Assembly: GCA_025666215.1 (NCBI GenBank)
Contig: CP102593.1
Span: 1,439,001 to 1,503,000 of the forward strand
Reading direction: 5' to 3'
From: Xanthomonas campestris pv. phormiicola
Lineage (GTDB): Bacteria; Pseudomonadota; Gammaproteobacteria; Xanthomonadales; Xanthomonadaceae
DNA length: 64,000 nt
Both the position numbers and the translations under genes were made by a program. Of the stretch, positions 1 through 8,668 are shown piece after piece. Numbering within the stretch: position 1 is the first letter of the stretch; each line of letters begins with the position of its first letter. The notes beneath the pieces are model-generated. The model was not told the DNA's origin. It worked only from the letters and a program-made list of their open reading frames with translations, and did no database searches.

Positions 1-79
1 GCGGCGTTGAATTCCAAGACGGCGTTGCGCAGGGTGCCAGTCGCGTTTGAAGCCCTACAGACGCAGCGATGGGCTGCCC

Positions 80-177
80 TGTAGGAAGGCTTCAGCCCCG
101 GTGGTGTCCGCAGTCGGGAACATGCGACACCTCGCGCGCCGCTGTCCGAGTCCCGAGTCCCCGGTCCCGAGTCCCGG
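80..177. repeat. REP-like half element and G-run repeat
   Basis: The first 183 bases hold no convincing gene. Bases 80-100 match the half-site of the REP-like family seen again near 3.9, 4.1 and 28.5 kb (core GGCTTCAGCCCC). Bases 145-177 are a direct repeat that on the minus strand reads as four GGG runs separated by ACTC or ACC, just downstream of the egtD stop. The same G-run repeat recurs at 20.5 and 23.9 kb. Confidence 0.6.
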
Positions 178-183
178 TATGCC

Positions 184-1167
184 TCACACCGCCTGCAGCA
201 GCCGCAACCCGAACGCATCGTCCTGCGCGTTCCAGCCATGGCTGACGCGCAGGCCGGCGGCCGCGGCCATTTCGCCGAAGCTCTGGTCGCTGTACTTGTG
301 GCTGTATTCGACCTGCATCGCTTCGCCGGCGGCGAAGTCGAAGCGCTGTCCGGCCACGTGCACCTGCTGTGCGCACTGGCTGACCAGGAAGGTCTCGATG
401 CGCTGGCGCTCGCGCGCATACACCGCGCGGTGGCGGAACTGCGCCAGGTCGAAGTCGCTGCCGATCTCGCGGTTGAGGCGGCGCAGCAGGTTCAAGGTGA
501 ACTCGGCGGTGACGCCGGCCGCGTCGTTGTAGGCCGCTTCCAGTACCGCAGGATCCTTGTCCAGATCGATGCCGATCAGCGCGCAGCCATCGTGGCGCAT
601 GGTCTCGCGCATCGAGGCCAGCAGCTTGATGCCGTCCTCGCGGGTGAAGTTGCCCAAGGTGGAGCCGGGGAAGAACACCAGGGTGCGGCGCGCGCCGCGT
701 TGCGGCGCCGGCAGGTCCACCGGCGTGGTGAAGTCGGCGCAGACCGGCAGCATCTGGATGCGCGGGAAGCGCTCGGCCAGGCGCGCGGTGCTGGACATCA
801 GCATGTCGCGCGAGATCTCGATCGGGGTGTAGGCCACCGGCTCGCGCAGGCCTTCCAGCAACAGTTCGGTCTTGCGTCCGCTGCCGCTGCCCAGTTCCAC
901 CACGTGCGCACCGACGCCCACCGCCTGCGCGATCGACGGCATCCGCGCTTCCAGCAGGGCCAGCTCGGTGCGGGTCAGGTAGTACTCGGGCTGGCGGGTG
1001 ATCGCTTCGAACAGGCGCGAGCCTTCGGCGTCGTAGAAATACTTGGACGGCAATTGCTTGGGGCTGCGCGACAGCCCGGCGATCGCGTCGGCGGCGATGT
1101 CGTCCGGTTGCGGATGCAGGTCGGTGAGCGCGGCTTCGGTTAGGGCGCGTGCGGTCGCGGCGTTCAT
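184..1167 (-). CDS. egtD: L-histidine N-alpha-methyltransferase EgtD
   Basis: This 327-residue protein matches the EgtD family, which trimethylates histidine with three SAM molecules to make hercynine, the first step of ergothioneine synthesis. Seen in the sequence: an N-terminal segment with SPKQLPSKYFYD and the SAM-binding glycine-rich stretch VELGSGSGRKTELLL near residue 85, followed by the conserved FPGSTLGNF region. The start at 1167 is chosen because its ATG overlaps the egtB stop as ATGA, so the two genes are translationally coupled. The reading frame is open further upstream, but that part lies inside egtB and is a shadow. Cytoplasmic. Assignment is very likely from the neighbouring egtB alone. 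Confidence 0.95.
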   Translation of the reverse strand: MNAATARALTEAALTDLHPQPDDIAADAIAGLSRSPKQLPSKYFYDAEGSRLFEAITRQPEYYLTRTELALLEARMPSIAQAVGVGAHVVELGSGSGRKTELLLEGLREPVAYTPIEISRDMLMSSTARLAERFPRIQMLPVCADFTTPVDLPAPQRGARRTLVFFPGSTLGNFTREDGIKLLASMRETMRHDGCALIGIDLDKDPAVLEAAYNDAAGVTAEFTLNLLRRLNREIGSDFDLAQFRHRAVYARERQRIETFLVSQCAQQVHVAGQRFDFAAGEAMQVEYSHKYSDQSFGEMAAAAGLRVSHGWNAQDDAFGLRLLQAV

Positions 1168-2453
1168 GCGGGATCCTTGGCCAGGCGTAAGCCGGCGAAT
1201 TGCCAGCGCGCATCGGAGGGAAAGAAGTTGCGGTAGCTGGCGCGGAGGTGGTCGTGCGGCGTGGCGCAGCTGCCGCCGCGCAACACCCACTGCGCGTTCA
1301 TGAACTTGCCGTTGTATTCGCCCAGCGCGCCGGCCCACGGGCGGAAGCCGGGGTAGGCCAGGTAGGCGCTGCCGGTCCATTCCCAGACATCGCCGAACAA
1401 CTGCTGCAGGCCGGCCTCGCCCTGCGCGGCGGACTGCGGGTGCAGCGCATCGGCCTCGACGAAATTGCCTTCGATGGCCACGCCGGTGGCGGCCTGTTCC
1501 CATTCGGCTTCGGTCGGCAGCCGGGCCCCGGCCCAGCGCGCATAGGCGTCGGCCTCGAACAGGCTGATGTGGCAGACCGGCGCATGCGGATCGCGCTCGC
1601 GCCAGCCGCCCAGAGTGAACTCGCGCGCGCCGTCGGCATGCCAGTACAGCGGCCGCTGCCAATCCTCGGCGTTGCGCCGTGCCCAGCCATCGCTGAGCCA
1701 CAGGGCGACGTTGCGGTAGCCGCCGTCGGCGATGAATTGCGCGTACTCGGCGTTGCTCACCGGACGGCTGGCCAGCGCATGCGCCGGCACCAGCACGCGG
1801 TGCCGCGGCGACTCGTTGTCGTAGGCGAAGGCCGCGTGCACCGGCCAGCCGGGCGCGCCGATCTCGCACAGCTGTTCGTCGCGCTGGATCCAGCGCAGGG
1901 TTCGGGCCGGGGCCTGCGCCACGGCCAGATCGTCGCGATAGGCCGGGGCCAGCGGATTGCTCCAGAACGCGTGCTTGATGTCGGTCAGCAGCAGTTCCTG
2001 GTGCTGCTGCTCGTGGTGCAGGCCCAGTTCCAGCACCTGCAGCGTCTGCGCCGACAGGTCGCCGGCCTGCAGCCGCGCCAGCACCCGCGCCTCGACCTCG
2101 GCGCGGTAGTCGCGCACCTGCGCCATGGACGGGCGCGACAGCACGCCGCGGCGCGGCCGCGCATGCATCGGGCCGACGCTCTGGTAGTAGCTGTTGAACA
2201 GGTAATCCCACTGCGGATCGACCGGGCGGTAGCCGGCGTCCGCGCCCAGCACGAAGCGTTCGAAGAACCAGGTGGTATGCGCCAGGTGCCATTTCGCCGG
2301 ACTGGCGTCGTCCATGCTCTGCACCATCGCGTCCTCCTCGCTCAGCGGCGCGGCGAGCAGGTGGGTGCGTTGGCGCACGCTGCGGAAACGCGCCGCCAGC
2401 GGGACGCTGGACGCCGCGGGCGAGGGGGATGCCGCAGGAGAGGTCGCTTGCAT
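1164..2453 (-). CDS. egtB: Ergothioneine biosynthesis sulfoxide synthase EgtB
   Basis: This 429-residue protein is EgtB, the non-haem iron enzyme that joins hercynine to a thiol donor and makes the sulfoxide intermediate of ergothioneine. The N-terminal DinB-like half carries HLAHTTWFFE (His56/His59) and HHEQQHQELL (His147 and His151, spaced as iron ligands in the family). The C-terminal formylglycine-generating-enzyme-like half has the WEWTGS motif and ends in LRGGSCATP and FAGLRLA. It is the first gene of the egtB-egtD pair. No EgtA or EgtC is visible in the window, so the thiol donor could be cysteine or gamma-glutamylcysteine; the sequence alone does not decide this. Confidence 0.95.
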   Translation of the reverse strand: MQATSPAASPSPAASSVPLAARFRSVRQRTHLLAAPLSEEDAMVQSMDDASPAKWHLAHTTWFFERFVLGADAGYRPVDPQWDYLFNSYYQSVGPMHARPRRGVLSRPSMAQVRDYRAEVEARVLARLQAGDLSAQTLQVLELGLHHEQQHQELLLTDIKHAFWSNPLAPAYRDDLAVAQAPARTLRWIQRDEQLCEIGAPGWPVHAAFAYDNESPRHRVLVPAHALASRPVSNAEYAQFIADGGYRNVALWLSDGWARRNAEDWQRPLYWHADGAREFTLGGWRERDPHAPVCHISLFEADAYARWAGARLPTEAEWEQAATGVAIEGNFVEADALHPQSAAQGEAGLQQLFGDVWEWTGSAYLAYPGFRPWAGALGEYNGKFMNAQWVLRGGSCATPHDHLRASYRNFFPSDARWQFAGLRLAKDPA

Positions 2454-2578
2454 CCACCAAGCTTAGGGGAAGACCGTGAATATGCCGTCATGCGCGGTGG
2501 AACGTCGCGTTACGCTAGTGCCTGTTCATGCGATCGGAGTTGGTGTTCTTCCGAACGCGCCACCCGGCCCGCACGCAT

Positions 2579-3805
2579 ATGTCTACAGCAGCCCCGTCCA
2601 CCCCATTCATGTCCGCATCCGTGGCCGTCGCCGCAGCGCCGGCGGGCTTGCCCGACCTCGCCGAGGCAGCGCAGGCCTTCGTCCTGCCCGAGGGCGTGCG
2701 CTATCTGGATAGCGCCAGCAAGGGGCCGCGGCTGGCCAGCGTGCTTGCCGCCGGGCAAGCGGCGCTGGCCGATTCGATCGCACCGTGGACGCTGTCCTTC
2801 GACGCGTGGCGCGCGCAGATCGAGACCTTGCGCGGCCTGGCCGCCGCGACGTTGTTCGAAGGCGACGTCGATGGCGTGGCGATGCTGCCCTCGGCGGCCT
2901 ATGGCCTGGCTACCGCGGCGCGGCAATTGCCGCTGGCGGCCGGCGAGGCGGTGTTGCTGCTCGATGGCCAGTTCCCGTCGAACCTGTTGCTGTGGCAGCA
3001 GCGCTGCGCCGAGACCGGCGCGCACCTGGCGGTGGTACGGCGCGGACCGCAGCAGGACTGGACCGGAGCGGTGCTGGCGGCGCTGGACGCGGAGCCGCGG
3101 GTGCGGATCGCGACCCTGCCCAATGCCTACTGGCGCGACGGCGCGCTGCTGGACCTGGACCGCATCGCCGCGCGCGTGCATGCGGCGGGCGCGGCGCTGG
3201 TGCTGGACCTGAGCCAGAGCCTGGGCGTGCTGCCGGCGCGGCTGGCGACATGGCGGCCGGATTTCGTGGTCGCGGTCGGGCACAAATGGCTGCTCGGGCC
3301 GATGGGGCTGGCCTGGTTGTGGGCAGCGCCGCACTGGCGCGCGCACGGCGTGCCGATCGAACACCACTGGCAGGCCCGCGATCCCGGCGCTGACTGGCAC
3401 TTCCCGGTCGAGGCGCCGCCGCCGTTTCGCACCGGCGCGCGCCGCTTCGACGCCGGCGGCGTGACCGAACCGCTGCGGCTGGCGATGGCCACCGCGGCGT
3501 TGCAGCAGGTGCAGCATTGGCAGCCTGCGCGGATCGCGGCGCGGCTGGGCGAACTCGGTGCTGCGTTCGAGGCCGAGCTGCAGGCGCAGGGTGCCGGCGA
3601 TTGGAGCGTGCCCGGTCATGCGCCGCACCTGTACGCGCTGCGTCCGCCGGCGTCGGCGCTGCAGGCCTTGCTGCCATGGCTGCAGCGCGCGCAGGTGATC
3701 TGCACGCACCGCCACGGCGCGTTGCGCATCGCGCCGTATCTGCAGCTGACGCCGGAGGCGATGCGTGCGCTGGCGCGCGAGATGGTCGCCGCGGCGCGCG
3801 AGTGA
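2579..3805 (+). CDS. Class V PLP-dependent aminotransferase/lyase, EgtE candidate
   Basis: This is a fold-type I PLP enzyme of the class V aminotransferase / cysteine desulfurase group, 408 residues from the ATG at 2579 (a further ATG at 2609 is also possible). Visible hallmarks are LVLDLSQS (Asp210 and Gln213, which contact the PLP ring) and VGHKWLLGP with the Schiff-base lysine at about 236. Family relatives include kynureninase, cysteine desulfurases and EgtE, the hercynylcysteine sulfoxide lyase. Because it sits divergently next to egtB-egtD with a gap of only about 125 bp, the last step of ergothioneine synthesis (C-S cleavage) is the most sensible guess. That function is inferred from position, not from a diagnostic residue. 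Confidence 0.8.
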   Translation: MSTAAPSTPFMSASVAVAAAPAGLPDLAEAAQAFVLPEGVRYLDSASKGPRLASVLAAGQAALADSIAPWTLSFDAWRAQIETLRGLAAATLFEGDVDGVAMLPSAAYGLATAARQLPLAAGEAVLLLDGQFPSNLLLWQQRCAETGAHLAVVRRGPQQDWTGAVLAALDAEPRVRIATLPNAYWRDGALLDLDRIAARVHAAGAALVLDLSQSLGVLPARLATWRPDFVVAVGHKWLLGPMGLAWLWAAPHWRAHGVPIEHHWQARDPGADWHFPVEAPPPFRTGARRFDAGGVTEPLRLAMATAALQQVQHWQPARIAARLGELGAAFEAELQAQGAGDWSVPGHAPHLYALRPPASALQALLPWLQRAQVICTHRHGALRIAPYLQLTPEAMRALAREMVAAARE

Positions 3806-3858
3806 GCGGTGGCTTTGAGCGTTGCTGGAAGGATTCGCCGCCAGCCTGCCGGGTGCAC

Positions 3859-4101
3859 TGTAGGAGGGGCTTCAGCCCCGACAGATAGCCGAAACCACGC
3901 GAGTTCCGACTCCGCTCGTCGCGACTGAAGTCGCTCCCACAGGGGCTTGCGGCGAGTTTGCTGGTATGCATGTAGAGGAGCCCCGACTTTTACCGAGGCT
4001 GGAAGGGTTTCCGCTTCGTCTGTCGCGGCTGAAGTTGCTCCTACAGGGGCTTGAGGCGAGTCGGCTGGGTGCACTGTGGGAGGGACTTCAGTCCCGACGG
4101 G
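3859..4101. repeat. Two inverted pairs of REP-like elements
   Basis: The 398-bp space between the convergent class V enzyme and ABC genes has no gene. It holds four copies of a 24-27 nt element: 3859-3882 and 4075-4101 in one orientation (GTAGGAGGGGCTTCAGCCCC and GTGGGAGGGACTTCAGTCCC types), 3918-3941 and 4021-4047 in the other. Each copy is itself a small palindrome, and they alternate in direction as in BIME-type REP clusters. Such elements can act as transcription end structures between convergent genes. Confidence 0.85.
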
Positions 4102-4203
4102 TGCCGAAGCCGATCGCTGGCCGGCGCCACGGTGCGATCGATGGGCTAAGCGTACGATCGCTTCCGCTGTCGCGCCGATGGGCGGCGCCTGCGTGCGCCG
4201 GCC

Positions 4204-5703
4204 TCAGCGCCGCGCCGCCAGGCGCAGGCCGCGCGGGGTCAGCCAGCGTTCCAGGCCCTCGAACAGCGCCTGCACCAGCAGCGCCAGCACCGCCGCCGGG
4301 ACCGCGCCCTCCAGGATCAGGCCGATATCATCGAGCCGAATGCCGGTGAGGATCGGTTGGCCGTAGCCGCCGGCGCCGATCAATGCGCCCAGCGTGGCGG
4401 TGCCGACGTTGATCACCGCCGCGGTCTTGATTCCGGCCAGGATGGTGCGCAAGGCCAGCGGCAGTTCGATCCGCCACAGCCGCGTGCCCGGCGGCAGGCC
4501 GATCGCCGCAGCGGTCTCGCGCAGTTCGCGGGCGATGCCGGTCAGGCCGGCATGGGTGTTGCGCACGATCGGCAGCAGACTGTACAGGAACAGCGCGGCG
4601 ATCGCCGGCTTGGCGCCGATGCCGAACAGCGGAATCATGAACACGAACACCGCCAGCGACGGCAGCGTCTGCAGCACCCCGGTCAGCGACAGCACGACCT
4701 GGCCGAGCCGCGGCCGATAGGCGGCGAGAATGCCCAGCGGCAGCGCCGCCAGCAGCGCGAGGCCCAGCGACAGGCCGACCAGCGCCAGGTGTTCGCGCGT
4801 GCGTTGCAGCAGGCGCGTCAGCCTGGTGTCCTGTGCCGGCGCGGCGATGCCCAGCCAGTGCGCGGCGATCGCGCTTTCGGCGCGCTTGTCCAGCTTCGCC
4901 TCGGCATTGAGCCGCTGCATCGTCGCCGCGTCGATGCGTCCGCCCAGGCCCTGCAGCGCCTGCACGAACCGCGGCGCGCGCTGCGCCAGGTCGCTGCGAT
5001 ACAGGAACACCGCGGCGTAGCGCGGAAAGTAGCGGCGGTCGTCCTGCAGCACCAGCAGGTCGTGCGCCGGGATCTCGGCGTCGGTGCTGTACAGGTCGGT
5101 GATGTCGATCGCGCCGCTGTCCAGCGCGCGGTAGGCCAGGTCGTGGTCCAGCCCGGTCGGGGTCTGCGGCAGCCGGTAGGCCGCGCGCACCCCGGGCCAG
5201 CCGTCGGCGCGCGACACGAACTCGTTGCTGAGCCCGAGCTTCAGCGACGGATGCGCGGCCAGGTCGGAGATGCGGGCGATGCCCAGCGCCTGCGCGCGCT
5301 GCCGGCGCAGGCCGAACGCATAGGTGTTGTCGAAGCCCAGCGGCGCGCTCATCGCCAGGCCGTGCGCGGCCAGGGCGCGGCGCAGCGCGGCATCGTCGGC
5401 GTCGGGCAGCTGCAGCAGTTCCGTGGCCAGGGTGCCGGTGTATTCGGCATAGGCGTCGATCGAACCCTGCTGCAGCGCGCGCCACAGGATGCGGGTGCCG
5501 CCGAGCTGGCGCCGGTGTTCGACTTCCACGCCGGCCTGGCGCCCGGCGCCGGCGGCGATCTCGCCGAGCACCACCGCCTCGGTGAAGTTCTTCGAGCCGA
5601 CCACGACCTTCTCCGGCGCTGCCGCAGCGCTGCCGGCGAGCAGGACGAGCGCCGCCGCGAGCAGGAGCAGCGGCACCGCGCGGCGCCGCACCGGCGCCCT
5701 CAC
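4204..5703 (-). CDS. ABC importer: fused substrate-binding protein and permease (OpuB/OsmF type)
   Basis: One 499-residue chain carries both the solute-binding domain and the membrane domain of a quaternary-amine type importer. Residues 1-30 look like a signal or anchor segment, then VVVGSKNFTEAVVLGEI opens an OpuAC-type binding domain to about residue 290. From about 300 there are five or six membrane helices with an EAA-like loop (ELRETAAAIGLPPG). It starts with GTG overlapping the ATPase stop (GTGA), so the two are one operon. Family members import glycine betaine, choline, carnitine or, in EgtU, ergothioneine. The neighbouring egtBD genes make ergothioneine or another betaine a reasonable substrate. 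In EgtU the permease comes first; here the binding domain comes first. Confidence 0.88.
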   Translation of the reverse strand: MRAPVRRRAVPLLLLAAALVLLAGSAAAAPEKVVVGSKNFTEAVVLGEIAAGAGRQAGVEVEHRRQLGGTRILWRALQQGSIDAYAEYTGTLATELLQLPDADDAALRRALAAHGLAMSAPLGFDNTYAFGLRRQRAQALGIARISDLAAHPSLKLGLSNEFVSRADGWPGVRAAYRLPQTPTGLDHDLAYRALDSGAIDITDLYSTDAEIPAHDLLVLQDDRRYFPRYAAVFLYRSDLAQRAPRFVQALQGLGGRIDAATMQRLNAEAKLDKRAESAIAAHWLGIAAPAQDTRLTRLLQRTREHLALVGLSLGLALLAALPLGILAAYRPRLGQVVLSLTGVLQTLPSLAVFVFMIPLFGIGAKPAIAALFLYSLLPIVRNTHAGLTGIARELRETAAAIGLPPGTRLWRIELPLALRTILAGIKTAAVINVGTATLGALIGAGGYGQPILTGIRLDDIGLILEGAVPAAVLALLVQALFEGLERWLTPRGLRLAARR

Positions 5704-6437
5704 CGCGCATCCTCCAGCGTGCGCTGCGCGTGCAGGAACTGGCCGACGAACGGTTCGGCGGGCGTATCCAGCAGGTCGCGCACGCTGCCTTGCTGCACGA
5801 TGCGGCCGTTGCGCATCAGTACCAGCGTATCGCCCAGGTAGGCGGCCTCGGCGACGTCATGGGTCACCAGCACCACGGTCTTGCCGAGCAGCGCGAACAG
5901 CTCGCGCATCTGCGTCTGCAGCTCGTGGCGCACGACCGGGTCGAGCGCGCCCAGCGGTTCGTCCAGCAGCAGCACCGGCGGATCCAGCAGCAGCGCGCGG
6001 ATCAGGCCCACGCGCTGGCGCTGGCCGCCGGACAGTTCGGCCGGATAGCGCGCCAGCAAGGCCTCGGGCAGGCGGCACAGCGCGGCCAGCTCGTGCAGGC
6101 GCGCGTCGATCCGCGGCCGCGCCCAGCCCAGGGTCTGTGCCAGCAAGGCGGCGTTGTCGCGCGCGCTCAGGTGCGGGAACAGCCCGCCTTCCTGGATCAC
6201 GTAGCCGATGCGGCGGCGCTGCGCCAACAGGGTGTCCCGGCGCAGCGGCTCGCCCTGGAAGCGCACCTCGCCGCTGTCGGGCCATTCCAGCCCGAGCAGC
6301 ATGCGCAGCACGCTGGACTTGCCGGCGCCGCTGGGGCCGATCAGCGCGGTGGTGCGGCCGGAGGCGATGCGCAGATCGACCCGGTCCAGCGCGAGTGCGT
6401 CGCCGTAGCGGCGGGTGACCTGATGCAGTTCGAACAT
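5700..6437 (-). CDS. ABC transporter ATP-binding protein (OpuBA/ProV-like)
   Basis: This is the ATPase partner of the fused permease, 245 residues from the ATG at 6437 (an upstream start at 6449 adds four residues). Walker A GPSGAGKS is at about 34-41, the signature LSGGQRQRV near 130, Walker B LLLLDEP near 155, and the switch histidine in LVTHD near 187. No CBS domains follow, unlike full-length OpuA/ProV proteins, which is usual for short OpuB-type ATPases. It overlaps the fused gene by 4 bp and would energise import from the cytoplasmic face. Confidence 0.92.
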   Translation of the reverse strand: MFELHQVTRRYGDALALDRVDLRIASGRTTALIGPSGAGKSSVLRMLLGLEWPDSGEVRFQGEPLRRDTLLAQRRRIGYVIQEGGLFPHLSARDNAALLAQTLGWARPRIDARLHELAALCRLPEALLARYPAELSGGQRQRVGLIRALLLDPPVLLLDEPLGALDPVVRHELQTQMRELFALLGKTVVLVTHDVAEAAYLGDTLVLMRNGRIVQQGSVRDLLDTPAEPFVGQFLHAQRTLEDAR

Positions 6438-6494
6438 GCGTCCAAGCATAGCCGGGCCGCGCCGCCTGGCGCGCGAAGGCGTGGCGCGGCACGC

Positions 6495-7451
6495 TCAGTC
6501 GGCGAAATCGGTCAGCAGTTGCAGCGTCGGCTTCGGCCGCGACAGGTCGTACATGAGGCCGAAGTGGCTTTCCACGCCTTGCAGATTGGTCTGGTCGAGC
6601 AGTTCGTAGAGGTTGATCTCGGCGACCACGTCGGCGTAGTCGCTCTGCAGCGTGCGCACGATCTGCGCCACGCTGTCGTAGCAGGCGCCGTCGCCGGCAT
6701 GGCCGCCGTCGGTGTTGCCGGCGTAGACCTCGGCGCAGTTGACCTCGTTGAAGAACACCTTGCCGCCGTACTTCTGCGCCGCGCCGCGCATCTGCCCCAG
6801 GTACAGGTCCATCCAGTAGCCGCGGTCGTGGTGGAATGGATAGTAGTGGAAGCTGATGTGGTCGAAATCGAAGCCGGAGGCCTTGGCCATGTCCAGGAAC
6901 CACAGCGAGCCGTGGCGATCGCCGGGGCAGCGCGCGTTCGCCGACTGGTCGTCGCTGTTGCAGGCGGTGATGTTGATGGTGAATTCCAGGCCGGCGCCGA
7001 GTTCGTCGGAGGCCTGTTTCATGCCGCGGTACATCGCGGTCATCGCATCGATGCGCGCCTGCGCGCCGTCGCGGCTGTAGTCCTGCTCGTTACCGATTTC
7101 CCACAGGGTGATGTCGGCGGCGTAGCGCCGCGCCAGCTGGTAGCCGATCTCGCGCGACATCGGGTACACCATCGGCCGCAGCGCGATGCGGTACTGGCGC
7201 GACAGCGCCACCAGCCGGTCGAGCACGGCGAAGTTGCGCGGGTCCACGTCGAAGCGGTAGCTGCGCAGGTTGCGCTGGTCGAGCAGCCGGAACACGGCCT
7301 CGGCCTGGCTGAGCGGATAGGCGGGGCGGTCGTCGTGGCCGTTGACGCCGAACACGATGGTCGGCACGGCACGCTCGGCAGCGCCAGCGGGCAGGGTGCC
7401 GGCGGCGAGTGCGAGTAACAGGAGCAGCAGTGGGGCGGACAAGCGGGGCAT
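6495..7451 (-). CDS. Secreted clan GH-A glycoside hydrolase-like protein
   Basis: This 318-residue protein begins with a clear signal peptide (about residues 1-25, ending AGAA). It is chosen to start at the ATG at 7451 rather than further upstream, because the hydrophobic leader begins there. The mature part reads like a TIM-barrel glycosidase: LWEIGNEQD gives the Asn-Glu pair (Asn121/Glu122) typical of the clan GH-A acid/base, and KVFFNEVN (Glu236) is placed about 115 residues later, where the nucleophile is expected. An NITACNSDDQS loop may be stabilised by disulfides. The exact family (GH39/GH53-like or polysaccharide-cleaving PslG-like) cannot be told by eye. It is a single gene, 58 bp from the ABC ATPase start. 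Confidence 0.72.
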   Translation of the reverse strand: MPRLSAPLLLLLLALAAGTLPAGAAERAVPTIVFGVNGHDDRPAYPLSQAEAVFRLLDQRNLRSYRFDVDPRNFAVLDRLVALSRQYRIALRPMVYPMSREIGYQLARRYAADITLWEIGNEQDYSRDGAQARIDAMTAMYRGMKQASDELGAGLEFTINITACNSDDQSANARCPGDRHGSLWFLDMAKASGFDFDHISFHYYPFHHDRGYWMDLYLGQMRGAAQKYGGKVFFNEVNCAEVYAGNTDGGHAGDGACYDSVAQIVRTLQSDYADVVAEINLYELLDQTNLQGVESHFGLMYDLSRPKPTLQLLTDFAD

Positions 7452-7738
7452 GGGGCGTCTCCTGGCAGGGCCGGCGAGCGCTGTGGCGACAGGCGGTGTC
7501 GCAAGCGCACAGGGACGGCGGGCGAGTGGGTCGAGCCTAGCAAGCGACGGTTGCGCTCGGCGCGCAGCGGCTGCGCGCTGCACCACAGATCGCGCCACTG
7601 GTCCCGGCCAGCGTCATTGGCCAGGACCACCTGTCCAGGGCGCTGCCGCTGGCGGCTGCCCGGACAGCCGCGGTCCTGCGTGGACGCCGGCGGCGGGTGC
7701 TCGGTGCGCACGGCTGCGTCGGCAATGCCTTGGCCGCC

Positions 7739-7772
7739 AACGAAACAGGGGCCTCGCGGCCCCTGTTTCGTT
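7739..7772 (-). terminator. Perfect hairpin, likely bamD terminator
   Basis: A 15-bp perfect stem with a 4-nt TCGC loop (CGAAACAGGGGCC arm) lies 18 bases beyond the bamD stop. There is only a short T-rich end (TTTCGTT), so it is a strong but not classical intrinsic terminator. It sits in the 338-bp gap between the glycosidase start (7451) and the bamD stop (7790); the rest of that gap shows no gene. Confidence 0.7.
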
Positions 7773-7789
7773 ACATCCGGCAGCGTGGC

Positions 7790-8668
7790 TCAGCGGGCCA
7801 TCTGCGAGTTGGACTGCCCGGTGGAAGCGGACTTCTCGCCGGCGAACGGGTTCAGCTTGCGGATCATCCACGGGTACTTCGGCCAATGGCCGGTCAGCCA
7901 CGGATGCTGGGGATCGTTGAGTTCCAGCACCCGGCGCGCGTCGTCGGCCAGCGGCTTGTTGCCCAGGTGGGTGTAGGCGTCGGCCAGCACCGCCACCGCA
8001 TCGTACTGGTAGGCGCTCTGCGGATAGGTTTCCAGCAGGTAGGTGGCGCGGCCGGCGGCCGATACCCAGGCGTCGCGGCGCAGGTAGTACAGCGCGTTGT
8101 CCAGCTCGTGCTGGGCGAACACGTTGCGCAGCGCGATCATGCGCTGGCGCGCGTCGGCGGCGTAGCGGCTGTTCGGATAGCGCTCGGCGACGATGTTGAA
8201 GTCGGCGTAGGCCTGCTGCGGCGTGGACAGGTCGCGGCGGCTGGGGTCCAGCGACCACACCCGGCGCAGGAACACCGTGTCGCGGTTGGAGTTGGACAAC
8301 CCGCGCAGGTAGTACATGTAGGCGATGTTGCGGTGGGTCGGGTAGGTGCGGATGAAGCGGTCGATGCTGGACACCGCATCGTCGTGCTTGCCGGCCTTGT
8401 ACTGGGCGTAGGCGCTCTCGATCATCGCCTGCTCGGTGTACTGGCCGTAGGGGTACTGCGCGATCAGGCGCTTGAAGCTGCCCTCGGCGCCGGCCCAGTT
8501 GCCGGTCTGCATCTGCGTGTGCGCCTTCTGGTACAGCTGCTCCACCGGCATCCCTTCCTCGGGATTCTTGTTCTTCTGGCGGTGGCAACCCGTTGCCACG
8601 ACGACCATGACCAGCATCAGGGCGATGAAACGGACGTGCGCGGAGAGCGGGACGGAGCGTCGGATCAT
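7790..8668 (-). CDS. bamD: Outer membrane assembly lipoprotein BamD
   Basis: BamD is the essential lipoprotein of the BAM complex that inserts beta-barrel proteins into the outer membrane. This 292-residue copy has a leader with lipobox VVATGC (Cys28) and a chain of tetratricopeptide-like helices. Family hallmarks include the VEQLYQKAHTQMQTGNW segment, FKRLIAQYPYGQYTEQA and YPTHRNIAYMYYLRGL. The C-terminal tail (KSASTGQSNSQMAR) is longer than in E. coli. It is divergent from rluD, with 115 bp between the two chosen starts, a conserved arrangement in gammaproteobacteria. A terminator hairpin follows. Confidence 0.96.
   Translation of the reverse strand: MIRRSVPLSAHVRFIALMLVMVVVATGCHRQKNKNPEEGMPVEQLYQKAHTQMQTGNWAGAEGSFKRLIAQYPYGQYTEQAMIESAYAQYKAGKHDDAVSSIDRFIRTYPTHRNIAYMYYLRGLSNSNRDTVFLRRVWSLDPSRRDLSTPQQAYADFNIVAERYPNSRYAADARQRMIALRNVFAQHELDNALYYLRRDAWVSAAGRATYLLETYPQSAYQYDAVAVLADAYTHLGNKPLADDARRVLELNDPQHPWLTGHWPKYPWMIRKLNPFAGEKSASTGQSNSQMAR

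Noticed and set aside
184..2460. An apparent 758-residue protein covering egtB and egtD
   Set aside because: Only the last 327 residues are EgtD; the first part is out-of-frame egtB sequence.
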